A stretch of DNA of 41,474 bases from Pantanalinema sp. GBBB05 (GCA_016743235.1 VRZD01000049.1:1-41474); one strand, 5' to 3'. Shown: positions 17,162-25,935, counted from the stretch's first letter. Notes: generated by a model from the sequence alone, not told the origin. Numbers and translations are program-made.

Positions 17162-18268
17162 TTACTGACCTATTAAGTATGCAGATAATACTTGATGAAA
17201 ATGAGTAATGCCAAATTCCAGGTCTGCTGCAAGTTGAACCTGGTAGGCTTTAGAGTGCACACCTACTTGGAGAGAACGAACAGCAGCGAAGTCTTCCTGT
17301 AAAACGCGATCGAACTCTGAACGAAATGTTTCCTGCTTGTAGGGAAAGGCGGTCATTTGGATCGGAGTTTGATAGATTAACACTTCAAACTGTGTTGTTT
17401 CTGGGGTCAATGGCGTGAGTTTGAATACTGAAACCATTTCTCGAGCTGTATTGACCATCAGGTTAGGGAAGATAAACCCCTGATACGATCGGTGTTTTGG
17501 TTGTCCTGGAAACGCTGGATGCGCCTCGACAGAATCGGCGGCTGTCCAGGGTACAGCAATCTGATAATGCTGCCCCGTTGGCGTATATTCAATTGCTCTA
17601 GGATCGAAGCACTGTAAGCTTTGGGCATGTACTACGGGTAAGTGATAGCACTCTAAATAGTTTTCAATTGGAAATTTCCAGTTAGCAGGCTCCTCATAAG
17701 ACCAGCGATCGACCTCCTGTAACTCCTCCCAAGCCTGTTCGTACTGCTCTAAGTAGGCAGAAAAGCCAGCCAGGTAGTCTGATAACGATTCACCTGTTGA
17801 CTCAGGATGAATAAAGATAAATCCACCCCATGTATCTACTCGACCTGGTAATAAATGCGTGGTTGACTGGTCCAGATTAGGAAAGCAATCCGCCCGAGGT
17901 AAGCCTCTGAGTTGACCTTCTCGGTCAAAGTTCCAGCCATGATATGGGCAAATGATGCGATTACAATGACCTTGCCCTTTCAACATCCGGGCACCTCGAT
18001 GAGGGCAGACATTATGGAACGATCGCAGCCCCCCATCATTGTTACGGATAACTAGCATGGGCTGATCACCAACCATACAGGTAAGATAATCGCCTGGATT
18101 TGGTATATCTGCTTCGCGCCCCACACAAAGCCAGACTTGGCACCACAGAGATCGTCGTTCCAGGGCAAAAATTTCCTCACTAAAGTAGTAGTGATTTGGT
18201 AATCCTCCACCAGGTTTGGTTAAGCTAAAACCTTGACCTGGAGAGGGTGCTTCAAACAATAAACCCAT
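17162..18268 (-). CDS. Rieske non-haem iron oxygenase, alpha-subunit type
   Basis: 368 residues. The Rieske [2Fe-2S] ligands are all present: Cys88 and His90 in CPHRGARM, Cys107 and His110 in CPYHGWNF. The mononuclear iron triad is supported by His209 and His214 in ENYLECYHLPVVH and Asp326 in LQEDF. Proteins of this type hydroxylate, demethylate or desaturate small molecules using electrons from a separate reductase, which is not encoded nearby. The gene follows the haem-oxygenase-like protein by 25 nt on the same strand, so the two metalloenzymes are probably co-transcribed and act in one small pathway. Substrate cannot be told from sequence; the family resembles choline or glycine-betaine-type and phenylpropionate dioxygenases. 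Confidence 0.92.
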   Translation of the reverse strand: MGLLFEAPSPGQGFSLTKPGGGLPNHYYFSEEIFALERRSLWCQVWLCVGREADIPNPGDYLTCMVGDQPMLVIRNNDGGLRSFHNVCPHRGARMLKGQGHCNRIICPYHGWNFDREGQLRGLPRADCFPNLDQSTTHLLPGRVDTWGGFIFIHPESTGESLSDYLAGFSAYLEQYEQAWEELQEVDRWSYEEPANWKFPIENYLECYHLPVVHAQSLQCFDPRAIEYTPTGQHYQIAVPWTAADSVEAHPAFPGQPKHRSYQGFIFPNLMVNTAREMVSVFKLTPLTPETTQFEVLIYQTPIQMTAFPYKQETFRSEFDRVLQEDFAAVRSLQVGVHSKAYQVQLAADLEFGITHFHQVLSAYLIGQ

Positions 18269-18293
18269 ACAACTGCATCCTGTTAAGCAATTT

Positions 18294-19019
18294 TTAAGCG
18301 ACTAGCCGCTTCAGTGTATTTACTTGTAAGTTGGCTTCCCAAGCCAATTCTGTCCACCACAAATCCATTGCTTCCATGACTGCGCAAAAGCCAACTATAA
18401 ATTTGGAAAAGTCTGTAACATCAATGCATTGAGCTAAGGTATTTCTTAACTTCTCCTCATGCTCTGGTTCCCATTCATTCAGATGCATATCGAAGAAATA
18501 CTGCAAATTGTCAGGTAAGTTCCCGCCAATTAACTTGGTAATAATTTGCATCACCATGGTCAATTCTGAAATCGATGTTGCTTCGATCGCATACATTGCT
18601 CCAAACACAGTAGAGGCATCTTGGCGACAGATGGTTTGAAGACTTGTCAGTAATCTTAGAGTTGCTAGTGATGGCTGAGTTATTTTGATCGGTAGTTGTA
18701 ATCCTGCTTCCAGTCCCTCCGCTAAAAGATCGTAGTGGGAAATGCCTTGGGTGGTGCTACCTAATTCCTCAGCAATATTAGCTTGTAATTCCGCAGCAAC
18801 TTCCAGCCAGCCAGCTTTTAATGCTGTTTTTCTAGCAGATTGGGCAAACGCAACTAGCTCTCTCGGGAAAATTGAGTATTGCCGGATCACATAGACAAGC
18901 TGAAAAGCTTTTGCTTTAGCGAGAGAGATAATGATAGGATTTTTTTGTTGGTTGACAGCGATATACTGCTCAGTCATGAGCCAGTTGAGGTGCTTAGATA
19001 GCTGATCAAACGTATTCAT
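18294..19019 (-). CDS. Haem-oxygenase-like iron-dependent oxidase (DUF3865-like)
   Basis: 241 residues, all-helical. Candidate diiron ligands are Glu84/Glu85 in NIAEELGS, His95 in GISHYD, Glu146 in YAIEATSISE, and Asp177, His179 and His187 in FFDMHLNEWEPEHEEK, which matches the pattern of haem-oxygenase-like diiron oxidases (CADD, UndA, DUF3865 family). Members act on fatty acids, amino acids or p-aminobenzoate-type substrates using O2. The order Glu-His-Glu-(Asp)His-His is what I see; the exact ligand set is inferred. It is the first gene of an operon with the Rieske oxygenase. Exact subfamily and substrate are unknown. Confidence 0.78.
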   Translation of the reverse strand: MNTFDQLSKHLNWLMTEQYIAVNQQKNPIIISLAKAKAFQLVYVIRQYSIFPRELVAFAQSARKTALKAGWLEVAAELQANIAEELGSTTQGISHYDLLAEGLEAGLQLPIKITQPSLATLRLLTSLQTICRQDASTVFGAMYAIEATSISELTMVMQIITKLIGGNLPDNLQYFFDMHLNEWEPEHEEKLRNTLAQCIDVTDFSKFIVGFCAVMEAMDLWWTELAWEANLQVNTLKRLVA

Positions 19020-19317
19020 TTGCTGCTCTCTCTAGCGTTATAGAAGTGGGCGTTTTGAAATTCAGAGGGCTCTGGAAAACTTACAATTCCTGAAGGCGAT
19101 TTTTCCTGAACAACGCTCTGTTAAACTGCTTGGGAATTAGCCCAAGTAGCTTAAGCAAGAGAATTAGTATTTTTACTGAGCGATTACTTGGCCGCACAAC
19201 GTTCGTTTAGTAGAAACACTAGTGCTAAACCATTAATCACACTTTGAATTTAGGTGGGCAACCGTGTATTTTCTAGAGATATAAACTTTTATGTCTAAGT
19301 ATTTTATAAGGAAGACC
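19020..19317. other. Intergenic region, no gene seen
   Basis: It is AT-rich, holds the presumed promoter for the diiron oxidase/Rieske operon next to 19020 and has no open frame or RNA-like structure that I can support. Confidence 0.45.
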
Positions 19318-19480
19318 CAGCATTCTAGTTCGCCAAATTAATGGTTTTACCGAAAAATTACGCTGGCAAATTGAAGTTTAAGCTGAAAATTTCTTTATTT
19401 ATAGAAATGAACCATTAGCATCAGTAAATTTACTAGATCCAAACATAGACAAATTTACGGAAAAATCAATTTAGCTGAGC
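19318..19480 (+). pseudogene. Possible degraded coding remnant
   Basis: One plus-strand frame reads like protein across two in-frame stops: ILVRQINGFTEKLRWQIEV stop, then AENFFIYRNEPLASVNLLDP and NIDKFTEKSI stop. Codon content looks coding, but no start is present and I do not recognise the family. It sits directly beside recombinase and transposase remnants, which suits a decayed gene. Confidence 0.25.
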
Positions 19481-19489
19481 AAGTTGAAT

Positions 19490-19868
19490 ATTGGTTTTGA
19501 TGCATATATCAGCAAGCCTTTGTAGCTCAACCGTTTCCCGGCGCTCTTCGGGTCTTACGGCAAACACATCGAACTCTCTGGCAATGGTTCAAACCTCCCG
19601 CCCTGCTGCCGTCGCCACTCCAGATAAACTGCCAGGTACTGTTTCGCTTCCTGATGCAACGACATCTCACTCACGTTCTACCTTTGGAGCGATGCACCTT
19701 CAGAATTTTGCCGTTCCAATGTTCCACATTCAAATTTGCTGTCTCTGACGCCCGTAACCCATGACTGCGGACTGCAACAATGATGCGATCGCGAATATCA
19801 GTCTTCTCCTCAAACTTCAGGATCTGCCAGATCTGGGCAAGCTCGATTTGGGGGAAGAAGCGAGAACC
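19490..19868 (-). pseudogene. Frameshifted tyrosine recombinase (XerC/D or integrase-like) remnant
   Basis: On the minus strand one frame gives TDIRDRIIVAVRSHGLRASE, then TANLNVEHWNGKILKVHRSKGR, ending at a stop at 19671. The adjacent frame then continues with EMSLHQEAKQYLAVYLEWRRQQGGRF and EPLPESSM up to another stop, followed by GKRLSYKGL. This is the expected order of a tyrosine recombinase catalytic core (GLRxSE box with its Arg, then the HxSKG strand), split by a frameshift near 19670 and further lesions, and lacking the C-terminal His-x-x-Arg and Tyr boxes. It is non-functional. Exact boundaries are approximate; the junction with the neighbouring transposase remnant lies around 19830-19870. 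Confidence 0.7.
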
Positions 19869-20076
19869 AAGACGAACGGCACAGACCAACCTCTCCAAGT
19901 CTCTGTTGGACCAAGGTACCATCACGCTTGTGTGCCAAGAATCCTCCCAGTTTAGCGATCGCAATTATTGCTTGAGAGTGAGAGACAGACCATCCTTTAG
20001 ATTGAGCATTCTCCTCACTCGTCTCCAATACTTTCAGCGCTTGCATCTCGACCTGCGTCAAGAGTAGTGTAGTCAA
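19869..20076 (-). mobile_element. Remnant of an IS4 (Tn5-like) transposase C-terminus
   Basis: The minus-strand frame from 20076 gives LLTQVEMQALKVLE and SQAIIAIAKLGGFLAHKRDGT. This matches the C-terminal block of IS4/Tn5-type transposases, where an ...IAxLGGFLxRKxDGxPG... motif precedes a WRG-QRL end. The expected end is reached only by changing frame (WSNRDLERL in the next frame). No catalytic DDE residues or inverted repeats are present. It abuts the recombinase remnant on the same strand, so two mobile genes were spliced and decayed together. Confidence 0.55.
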
Positions 20077-20365
20077 GGACTACAAGCAGTTGGTAGTGAG
20101 TTCAAAAGCATTTGCCGTCACTGATCTATTCGGTAGAAGTTGTGAGATGCTAGTTGTTGGATTTCAATCTACCCTACCAGGGAGAAACCAATGTGAGTAT
20201 CGTTTCAATATACGTTGCTCTTATGCACAGCCTGAAAAACACCTTAAGCTGAATTACGCCTACCTACTTATAACGATCGATACTGTGTAAGACAACCTTG
20301 TAAGCAAGTTACATTTAACACCCTGTTCTAAAAGGTTCACATAAGAAAATTTTGTGCAACTCTAA

Positions 20366-21185
20366 GTGAAAGGTAATCGCAAACACTCTATTACTATGCT
20401 ATTCACAGATTCTACTCAATTAGAGCAATTTACCTTGGAGCTTCCAGATGAGCAACCAGAGCAGTCGCAGCTAGACAGGTTATGTCAACACACTATTAGT
20501 AGTAAAGAATTAATTTCATTGCTAGAAAAATATAAATTATTGCAACAACTTCAGCGAGAATTGTTAATTGATCAGACGATCGCTCCCTTTACCTGTACTG
20601 CGGAAGAACTAACTCAGGGATGCAATGAGTTTTGTCAGAGTCATCAAATTACTTCAGATCAGGTATTGCAAGCCTGGTTAGTTCATAACAATTTCACTAT
20701 GGGGTAATGGCAAGAGTCGATCACCCGGAACATTAAAATCGAGAAATTTAAACAAGCGTTCTGGGAAAATAAGTTAGAGTCTTATTTCCTGAAGCGGAAG
20801 GGACAACTCGATCGTATCGTCTACTCCCTACTTCGCGTTAAAGATCCACATATGGCGCAGGAGCTTTACTTCACGGATTCAGGAAGGAGAGCAGTCCTTT
20901 GCTGACCTGGCTGGAGAATACTCAGAAGGTCCAGAAGCCCAAACTAGTGGCTTAATTGGTCCTGTCGAACTGAATGTTCCGCACCCACAATTAACCAAAC
21001 AATTGATGGCTAGCCAACCAGGTCAACTCCTAACCCCTATGTCATTAGGTAGCTGGGTTGTGATTGCCCGCTTGGAGAAATTACTTCCTGCACAACTGGA
21101 TCAAGCGATGCGCCAACGGCTGATGAATGAACTGTTTGAGCACTGGATTCAGGAGCAGCTCAATCCGCAACAATCGGTACAGTAA
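20366..21185 (+). pseudogene. PpiC/parvulin-type peptidyl-prolyl isomerase, broken by a stop and a frameshift
   Basis: The N-terminal part (start at 20366 or, more likely, the ATG at 20396) reads TLELPDEQ...ITSDQVLQAWLVHNNFTMG and stops at TAA 20705-20707. The same frame continues with WQESITRNIKIEKFKQAFW and LDRIVYSLLRVKDPHMAQEL. An extra base near 20873 then shifts the frame to EGEQSFADLAGEYSEGP, GLIGPVELNVPHPQLTK and GQLLTPMSLGSWVVIARLE, ending at TAA 21183-21185. The order and motifs match cyanobacterial prolyl isomerases with a SurA-like N-domain, which often accompany peptide or RTX secretion genes. No transporter is present here, so the gene is an orphan and is presumably dead. Confidence 0.75.
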
Positions 21186-21454
21186 TTGAGCTAGTTGACG
21201 AAAGTTCCAAAAAGCTACTTGTTTCGTCGTTAACCCGGCCAGCAATCGATTTCTGAGCTGATCACTCCAGCTCATCTTAGTTCGCTTGAAAAGACTTTTG
21301 TTATAAGCCAGGAGGTTGATTCCTGAGCAATTCAGCCGGGCGTCGCTCCCCGTTGCTCTGGTGTTGGGTTCCTCGATCGTGGGTAGTTTGCATCGGTTGG
21401 CTCCATACACTTATTTTAAGTAAGTATGAGGAAGTCCAATATAGAGGTTAGATT
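21186..21454. other. Intergenic region upstream of crtL
   Basis: Contains no supported gene. A minus-strand frame (21081-21410) crosses into the dead isomerase gene and has no family resemblance I recognise. The crtL promoter should lie in the right-hand part. Confidence 0.4.
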
Positions 21455-22687
21455 GTGGTGTTTGATGCTTTAGTCATTGGCTCTGGTCCTGCCGGACTGG
21501 CGATCGCCGCCGCTCTTTGTGATGAAGGGTTAAACGTTGCTGGTTTAGCGCCCGTTCCGCCTCCGGTTGAGTGGTCAAACACCTATGGGATCTGGTGCGA
21601 TGAATTAGAGCCGATGAACTTGACACATCTTTTGAGCCACCGTTGGCAGAACAGTGTGGTTTATGCGGCTCAACAAAAAATTGACCTTCAGCGTGACTAT
21701 GGCTTATTTGATAACACCAGACTGCAAAACTACTTCTTGGAACGCTGCGATCGCGGCAAGATGGTGTGGTATCAGGGTACTGCTGCTGCCGTGGAGCATT
21801 TAGCCAATCGTTCGTGTGTCCCCACTACAGAAGGAACGACTTTATCCGCCAGAATTGTGATTGATGCCAGTGGTCACAAACCTGCTCTGTTAAACAGACC
21901 AAAACGCGATCGCATCGCTTACCAGGCAGCCTATGGTATTGTCGGCAGATTTTCTGCACCGCCGATCGAATCCCAACAGTTTGTTTTGATGGACTACCGA
22001 GCAGATCACCTGTCATCGGATGAACACCAAGCCCCTTCCACCTTCCTCTACGCTATGGATTTAGGCAATGATATCTTTTTTGTCGAAGAGACTTCATTGG
22101 CGAACAGCCCTGCTGTGACGTTTGAGGTGTTGCAGCAGCGCCTAGAGAAGCGGCTTGCCTTTCGGGGTGTACAGGTGAAAGAGGTGCAGCATGTTGAATA
22201 CTGTTTGTTTCCTATGAATTTGCCGTTACCGTCCCTGGAACAGGCGGTCATGGGGTTTGGTGGGGCGGCAAGTATGGTGCACCCGGCATCCGGTTATATG
22301 GTGGGTGCGTTGCTACGACGCGCGCCTAGGGTGGCGAAGTCGATCGCCCACGCTGTTGGAAATCTGAACGATCCTCCTGCGAATATAGCGACATCTGCAT
22401 GGCAAATATTATGGTCAAGCGATGAGATGCGTAAACGCGCTCTGTATCTGTTTGGCTTAGAAAATTTGATGCGATTTGATGAACAAATACTACAGAATTT
22501 CTTTGCCTCCTTCTTTCGATTGCCCCAATCTCAGTGGAGTGCTTTTCTAGCAAATACCCTGTCTACTCCTGAAATGTTGCCAACGATGCTGAACTTATTT
22601 GGTCACACTACTAATGAAGTTCGCTGGAATTTAATCCGCTCTGCCTGGAGCGATCGGGAGTTGCTTTGGGAGGCATTGGTTACATAA
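21455..22687 (+). CDS. crtL: Lycopene cyclase, CrtL type
   Basis: 410 residues, the usual length for cyanobacterial CrtL. The FAD/NAD dinucleotide motif ALVIGSGPAGLAIAAAL opens the protein. Diagnostic blocks follow: NTYGIWCDELE, YGLFDNTRLQ, ASGHKPALL, IAYQAAYGIVGRF, QFVLMDYRADHL, FLYAMDLGNDIFFVEETSLA, EYCLFPMNLPLP and GGAASMVHPASGYMVGALLRRAP. The enzyme closes the ends of lycopene to make beta-rings on the way to beta-carotene, acting at the membrane. The close match to the beta-cyclase of Synechococcus suggests a beta- rather than epsilon-cyclase. It starts at GTG GTG without a strong ribosome site. cysC follows by 48 nt on the same strand. Confidence 0.95.
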   Translation: MVFDALVIGSGPAGLAIAAALCDEGLNVAGLAPVPPPVEWSNTYGIWCDELEPMNLTHLLSHRWQNSVVYAAQQKIDLQRDYGLFDNTRLQNYFLERCDRGKMVWYQGTAAAVEHLANRSCVPTTEGTTLSARIVIDASGHKPALLNRPKRDRIAYQAAYGIVGRFSAPPIESQQFVLMDYRADHLSSDEHQAPSTFLYAMDLGNDIFFVEETSLANSPAVTFEVLQQRLEKRLAFRGVQVKEVQHVEYCLFPMNLPLPSLEQAVMGFGGAASMVHPASGYMVGALLRRAPRVAKSIAHAVGNLNDPPANIATSAWQILWSSDEMRKRALYLFGLENLMRFDEQILQNFFASFFRLPQSQWSAFLANTLSTPEMLPTMLNLFGHTTNEVRWNLIRSAWSDRELLWEALVT

Positions 22688-22735
22688 GAACAGACTGGAA
22701 ATTCATCTTATCGCTGAAAGTGGAATAGATATAGC

Positions 22736-23281
22736 ATGAAGCCTTTAGGTGTAACTGTATGGTTTACAGGGCTGAGTGGAGCAGGCAAAACATCGATTAG
22801 TCAACGGGTTCAAGAGCAGCTTGGTGAGATCTACAACACTGAGCTTTTGGACGGCGATCTAGTGCGTCAAACCTTGACTAAGGGGTTAGGGTTCAGCCGG
22901 GAAGATCGAGAGGAAAATATTCGCCGCATTGGTTTCGTTGCCCATCTTTTGACCCGTAATGGAGTCATTGTGTTAGTCTCAGCCATTTCTCCGTATCAGG
23001 CGATTCGCCAGGAGATCCGGCAAAAAATTGGCTCCTTTATTGAAGTGTATGTGAATGCTCCCCTGGAGATCTGTGAGCAACGGGATGTGAAAGGACTATA
23101 TCGCCAGGCAAGGGCTGGTGAAATTCAACAATTCACCGGTATTGATGATCCATACGAAGTACCGCTCAACCCAGAGATTACTTGCTACACTGCCCAGGAA
23201 AGTCTGGAAGAGAGTGTGGCAAAGGTCACTGAGTATGTGTTGGCAAAGCTTCACTCCAGTGCTTTGACCTTGCCTTTATAG
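22736..23281 (+). CDS. cysC: Adenylylsulfate kinase (APS kinase)
   Basis: 181 residues, typical stand-alone CysC. The P-loop GLSGAGKT is at 12-19, followed by LDGDLVRQTLTKGLGFSREDREENIRRIGF, the conserved APS-binding region, then LVSAISPYQAIRQEIR, EVYVNAPLEICEQRDVKGLY and FTGIDDPYEVPLNPE. It phosphorylates adenosine 5'-phosphosulfate to PAPS, used for sulfotransfer and, in some bacteria, sulfate reduction. Position after crtL has no obvious metabolic logic. A short AT-rich palindrome covers its stop codon. Confidence 0.96.
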   Translation: MKPLGVTVWFTGLSGAGKTSISQRVQEQLGEIYNTELLDGDLVRQTLTKGLGFSREDREENIRRIGFVAHLLTRNGVIVLVSAISPYQAIRQEIRQKIGSFIEVYVNAPLEICEQRDVKGLYRQARAGEIQQFTGIDDPYEVPLNPEITCYTAQESLEESVAKVTEYVLAKLHSSALTLPL

Positions 23282-23296
23282 TTCGTTTGAACTATA
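23277..23296 (+). terminator. Small palindrome at the cysC stop
   Basis: TATAGTTC and GAACTATA form an 8-bp AT-rich stem around a 4-base loop and overlap the TAG. There is no following U tract, so a terminator role is weak. Confidence 0.3.
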
Positions 23297-23421
23297 ACAG
23301 TCTAAAGGCTTGAGAATTATCTGGCTAATTTGGGCATCCTAGTTTCTAGTAATGTGCAACTCTCAAGCTGTCGCACATTGCCTATCCCTGGCAGCATCAG
23401 AAATTAAGTTGAGTAGAAGCA

Positions 23422-23649
23422 ATGGCAGAGTATCAAAAGATTGAGTATCGCATTGGTAAAGACGGAAAAGTGACTGAAACCGTTCTTAATGGCAAAGGCG
23501 AAACCTGTATCTTGGCGACTGAGGGCTTGGAGCGATCGCTCGGTGAAGTCGAATCGCGTGATCTGCTACCAGAGTATGCTGACGATCCAGAACATGCAGT
23601 CGGAATTGAAGCTGTAACGGAACAGTCACAAACGCTCCAGCAGGGCTAA
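23422..23649 (+). CDS. DUF2997-family small protein
   Basis: 75 residues with the pattern YQKIEYRIGKDGKVTETVLNGKGETC...T-x-LE-x-LGEVESRDLLPEY, characteristic of the small DUF2997 proteins common in cyanobacteria and usually found near ATPases or other DUF1257-type genes. Function unknown. The gene is followed 4 nt later by a GrpE-like gene and then an Hsp70-like gene, so these three form one operon, and this protein may be a chaperone partner or client. The start ATG follows AGTAGAAGCA. Confidence 0.8.
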   Translation: MAEYQKIEYRIGKDGKVTETVLNGKGETCILATEGLERSLGEVESRDLLPEYADDPEHAVGIEAVTEQSQTLQQG

Positions 23650-23653
23650 CCTT

Positions 23654-24292
23654 ATGCATACTGCATGGTTTCTTAGCGATGGATTAGCCGCCGCACTGGT
23701 AGGTCTAGCGGTGATGTTCTGGCGATCGCACCGGACTGCCCAAGCGACTCAAGCTGCCCTTGAACACGATCTAGAAACGCTAAAACAAACCTCTCAACAG
23801 ATTCAGCACGACTTAGAACAGCAATTGCAAGCAACTAGCGAAACACTCCAAACAACCCAGCGAGAGAAGGCAAATCTGGAAGACCAAGTGGATGCTTTGA
23901 AGCAGCAGTGTTTGCGGCTCCGGAGTACTCTAGAACAGCAGACAACTCAAGTGCAGCAAGACACTCAAACAGCCGCGTTTGGACAAGTTCAGGCATTGCT
24001 AACCCAATATCCAACGGTGCAACGCATGGTTGAGGGTAAGCCCGATTTACCGGCCCGGAATGTTGTGGCAATGTTTACATCACTGGACAACCTGATTCAG
24101 TTTTGGGGCTATCAAGCGATCGGTTGCCCGTGGGAGACTGTAGCCTATGACCCGCAATTGCATCAAGGCGATCATTCCGACCTGCAAGCCGGTGAGTTGG
24201 TCTACATTCGCTTTGTCGGTTATCGGCAGGGCGATCGCATTCTCATTCCCGCAAAAGTCAGCCGCACCTTACCCGCAGGAGCTACCGCATGA
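23654..24292 (+). CDS. GrpE-like coiled-coil protein, likely Hsp70 nucleotide-exchange partner
   Basis: 212 residues. An N-terminal hydrophobic segment (about 4-24, WFLSDGLAAALVGLAVMFW) could be a membrane anchor, followed by a Gln/Glu-rich coiled coil (about 30-105). The C-terminal domain has PTVQRMVEGKPDLPARNVVA, LIQFWGYQAIGCPWETVAYD, PQLHQGD and ELVYIRFVGYRQGDRILIPA, which resembles the beta-domain of GrpE. A GrpE-like protein encoded by a gene that overlaps the Hsp70-like gene by four bases (ATGA) suggests a dedicated exchange factor, perhaps held at the membrane. The GrpE call is by motif and context; it is more divergent than housekeeping GrpE. Confidence 0.75.
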   Translation: MHTAWFLSDGLAAALVGLAVMFWRSHRTAQATQAALEHDLETLKQTSQQIQHDLEQQLQATSETLQTTQREKANLEDQVDALKQQCLRLRSTLEQQTTQVQQDTQTAAFGQVQALLTQYPTVQRMVEGKPDLPARNVVAMFTSLDNLIQFWGYQAIGCPWETVAYDPQLHQGDHSDLQAGELVYIRFVGYRQGDRILIPAKVSRTLPAGATA

Positions 24293-25860
24293 CCGCTATT
24301 GCGATCGACTTCGGCACCAGTAATACAGTTGTCAGCATTCTGCAACCCGACACTCAGTCACCCGAAACGCTGAGGTTTCCAGGCTTATCGCGTCTGTTTA
24401 GCACCAGCGGTAGTGATGCTGAAGATGTCGCGGTCGTGCCCAGTCTGGTGTATGTGCGTGGAGTTGGCGATCTAGCATTGGGAGAGGTGGTGCGATCGCA
24501 ACGATTGGGATTGCAGCAACCCCGGCGGCTATTTCGCACATTCAAACGAGACTTAGCCGCCGATTTTCAACCTCCAGCCCGCACCCTTGATGGTCAGATC
24601 TATGATGCTGGGAGTGTTGCCATTGAATTTCTGCTGCAAATCTGGCAGGCAATTCGATCGCTGCAAATCGAGCCATCGCTGTTAATCTTTACTGTGCCAG
24701 TGGGTGCCTTTGAGCGATATCTCAGCTGGTTTGAAGATCTGGCCCTTAAATTGGGATTTCCCGATGTCAAGTTTGTCGATGAATCGACGGCGGCGGCACT
24801 GGGATACGCGGTGCAACGACCGGGTTCTACTGTGCTAGTAGCGGATTTTGGTGGTGGCACATTGGATCTCAGTTTGGTTCGCACCTCAGCAATGGCAACT
24901 GGACAAGAAGTTTTGCGAGCAGAAGTGGTGGCAAAGGCGGATAGCTATGTGGGGGGTGAGGATATCGATCGCTGGATTGTGGAAGATTATTTACAACAGA
25001 TCGGTGTAGCTCGCGACTCCCTAGAAGAAGTAGGCTGGCAAAATTTACTGGCGATCGCTGAACAGCTGAAAATCCGCCTCTCCAGCAGCGAGATAGCGAA
25101 GGAAAGCTGGTTTGATGAAGACCAACTAATGTACCACGACCTCAGCTTAAGTCGATCGCACTTTGAAACGCTGCTAGAAAATCGCCAATTAATTGAGCAA
25201 CTGCGACAGGCGATCGATGAAGTGCTGGCGTTGAGCTTTCGCAAAGGTGTACAGAAGTCAGACATTGACCAGGTGTTGCTAGTAGGTGGAAGCTGCCAGA
25301 TTCAAGCGATTCAGCAATTATTTATCTCCTATTTTGGCCGACAGCGAGTGCAGCTTCATAAGCCGTTTGAGGCGGTTTCGCATGGGGCACTGGCGCTGAC
25401 CCAAATTGCCGGACTGGAGGATTATTTGCGCCACGGCTATGCCATTCGGCTCTGGGAACCCTATGCTCGTTCCTACAACTACTTTTCACTGTTTGAACCT
25501 GGCACAAAATATCCCTGCAAACGGGTAGAACCACTGATGTTGCAAGCGGCGCTAGAAAGTCAAACCGAAATTCATCTCGATATCGGTGAGGTCGCGCATG
25601 TCACGGAAGCTGAAGTTACCTATGACGAACAGGGGCGAATGAGCAGCACACCACTGCGCCAGCAGGAAACCTATCGATCGCTAGAGCGGAATCACGAACA
25701 AGTCTGTATGGCACGCCTAGAACCACCCGGACAGTTAGGTATCGATCGCTTAGCCGTCGAGTTTGAAGTCAGCGAACATCGAATTTTGATGGCAACTGTA
25801 CGGGATCTGTTAACAGGAGTGGTGTTGGTAGAACGAGAGGCGATCGCGAAGTTAAATTAA
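24289..25860 (+). CDS. Hsp70-family (DnaK-like) ATPase, short form
   Basis: 523 residues, shorter than DnaK (about 630). The actin-like nucleotide-binding domain shows AIAIDFGTSNTVVSI (phosphate-1), DESTAAALGYAV (connect-1), VLVADFGGGTLDLSLV (phosphate-2) and VLLVGGSCQIQAIQQLF (adenosine). The C-terminal ~150 residues do not look like the standard substrate-binding domain and lack a helical lid with an EEVD-type end. It overlaps the upstream GrpE-like gene by four bases. It is an accessory Hsp70, probably serving a specific client set. The VLGG gene cluster begins 131 nt downstream on the same strand. Confidence 0.9.
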   Translation: MTAIAIDFGTSNTVVSILQPDTQSPETLRFPGLSRLFSTSGSDAEDVAVVPSLVYVRGVGDLALGEVVRSQRLGLQQPRRLFRTFKRDLAADFQPPARTLDGQIYDAGSVAIEFLLQIWQAIRSLQIEPSLLIFTVPVGAFERYLSWFEDLALKLGFPDVKFVDESTAAALGYAVQRPGSTVLVADFGGGTLDLSLVRTSAMATGQEVLRAEVVAKADSYVGGEDIDRWIVEDYLQQIGVARDSLEEVGWQNLLAIAEQLKIRLSSSEIAKESWFDEDQLMYHDLSLSRSHFETLLENRQLIEQLRQAIDEVLALSFRKGVQKSDIDQVLLVGGSCQIQAIQQLFISYFGRQRVQLHKPFEAVSHGALALTQIAGLEDYLRHGYAIRLWEPYARSYNYFSLFEPGTKYPCKRVEPLMLQAALESQTEIHLDIGEVAHVTEAEVTYDEQGRMSSTPLRQQETYRSLERNHEQVCMARLEPPGQLGIDRLAVEFEVSEHRILMATVRDLLTGVVLVEREAIAKLN

Positions 25861-25877
25861 ATTAACTACCTACCAAA

Positions 25878-25935
25878 AATCCGATTTCTACTTACTTTTT
25901 TCACAGATACCGAAGTTTACTACAAAAATCGGATT
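25878..25935. repeat. Inverted repeat between the Hsp70 operon and the VLGG cluster
   Basis: AATCCGATTT (25878-25887) and AAATCGGATT (25926-25935) are exact inverse copies, 38 bases apart. The loop contains a T6 run. They may form a long-looped hairpin or bind a dimeric regulator ahead of the first cluster gene. Confidence 0.45.

Noticed and set aside
20090..20290. Plus-strand 66-codon frame
   Set aside because: It lies over the edge of the transposase remnant, has no ribosome site and no recognisable protein pattern.
21081..21410. Minus-strand frame of 109 codons between the dead isomerase and crtL
   Set aside because: It overlaps the isomerase coding sequence on the opposite strand and resembles no family that I know. 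No ribosome site.
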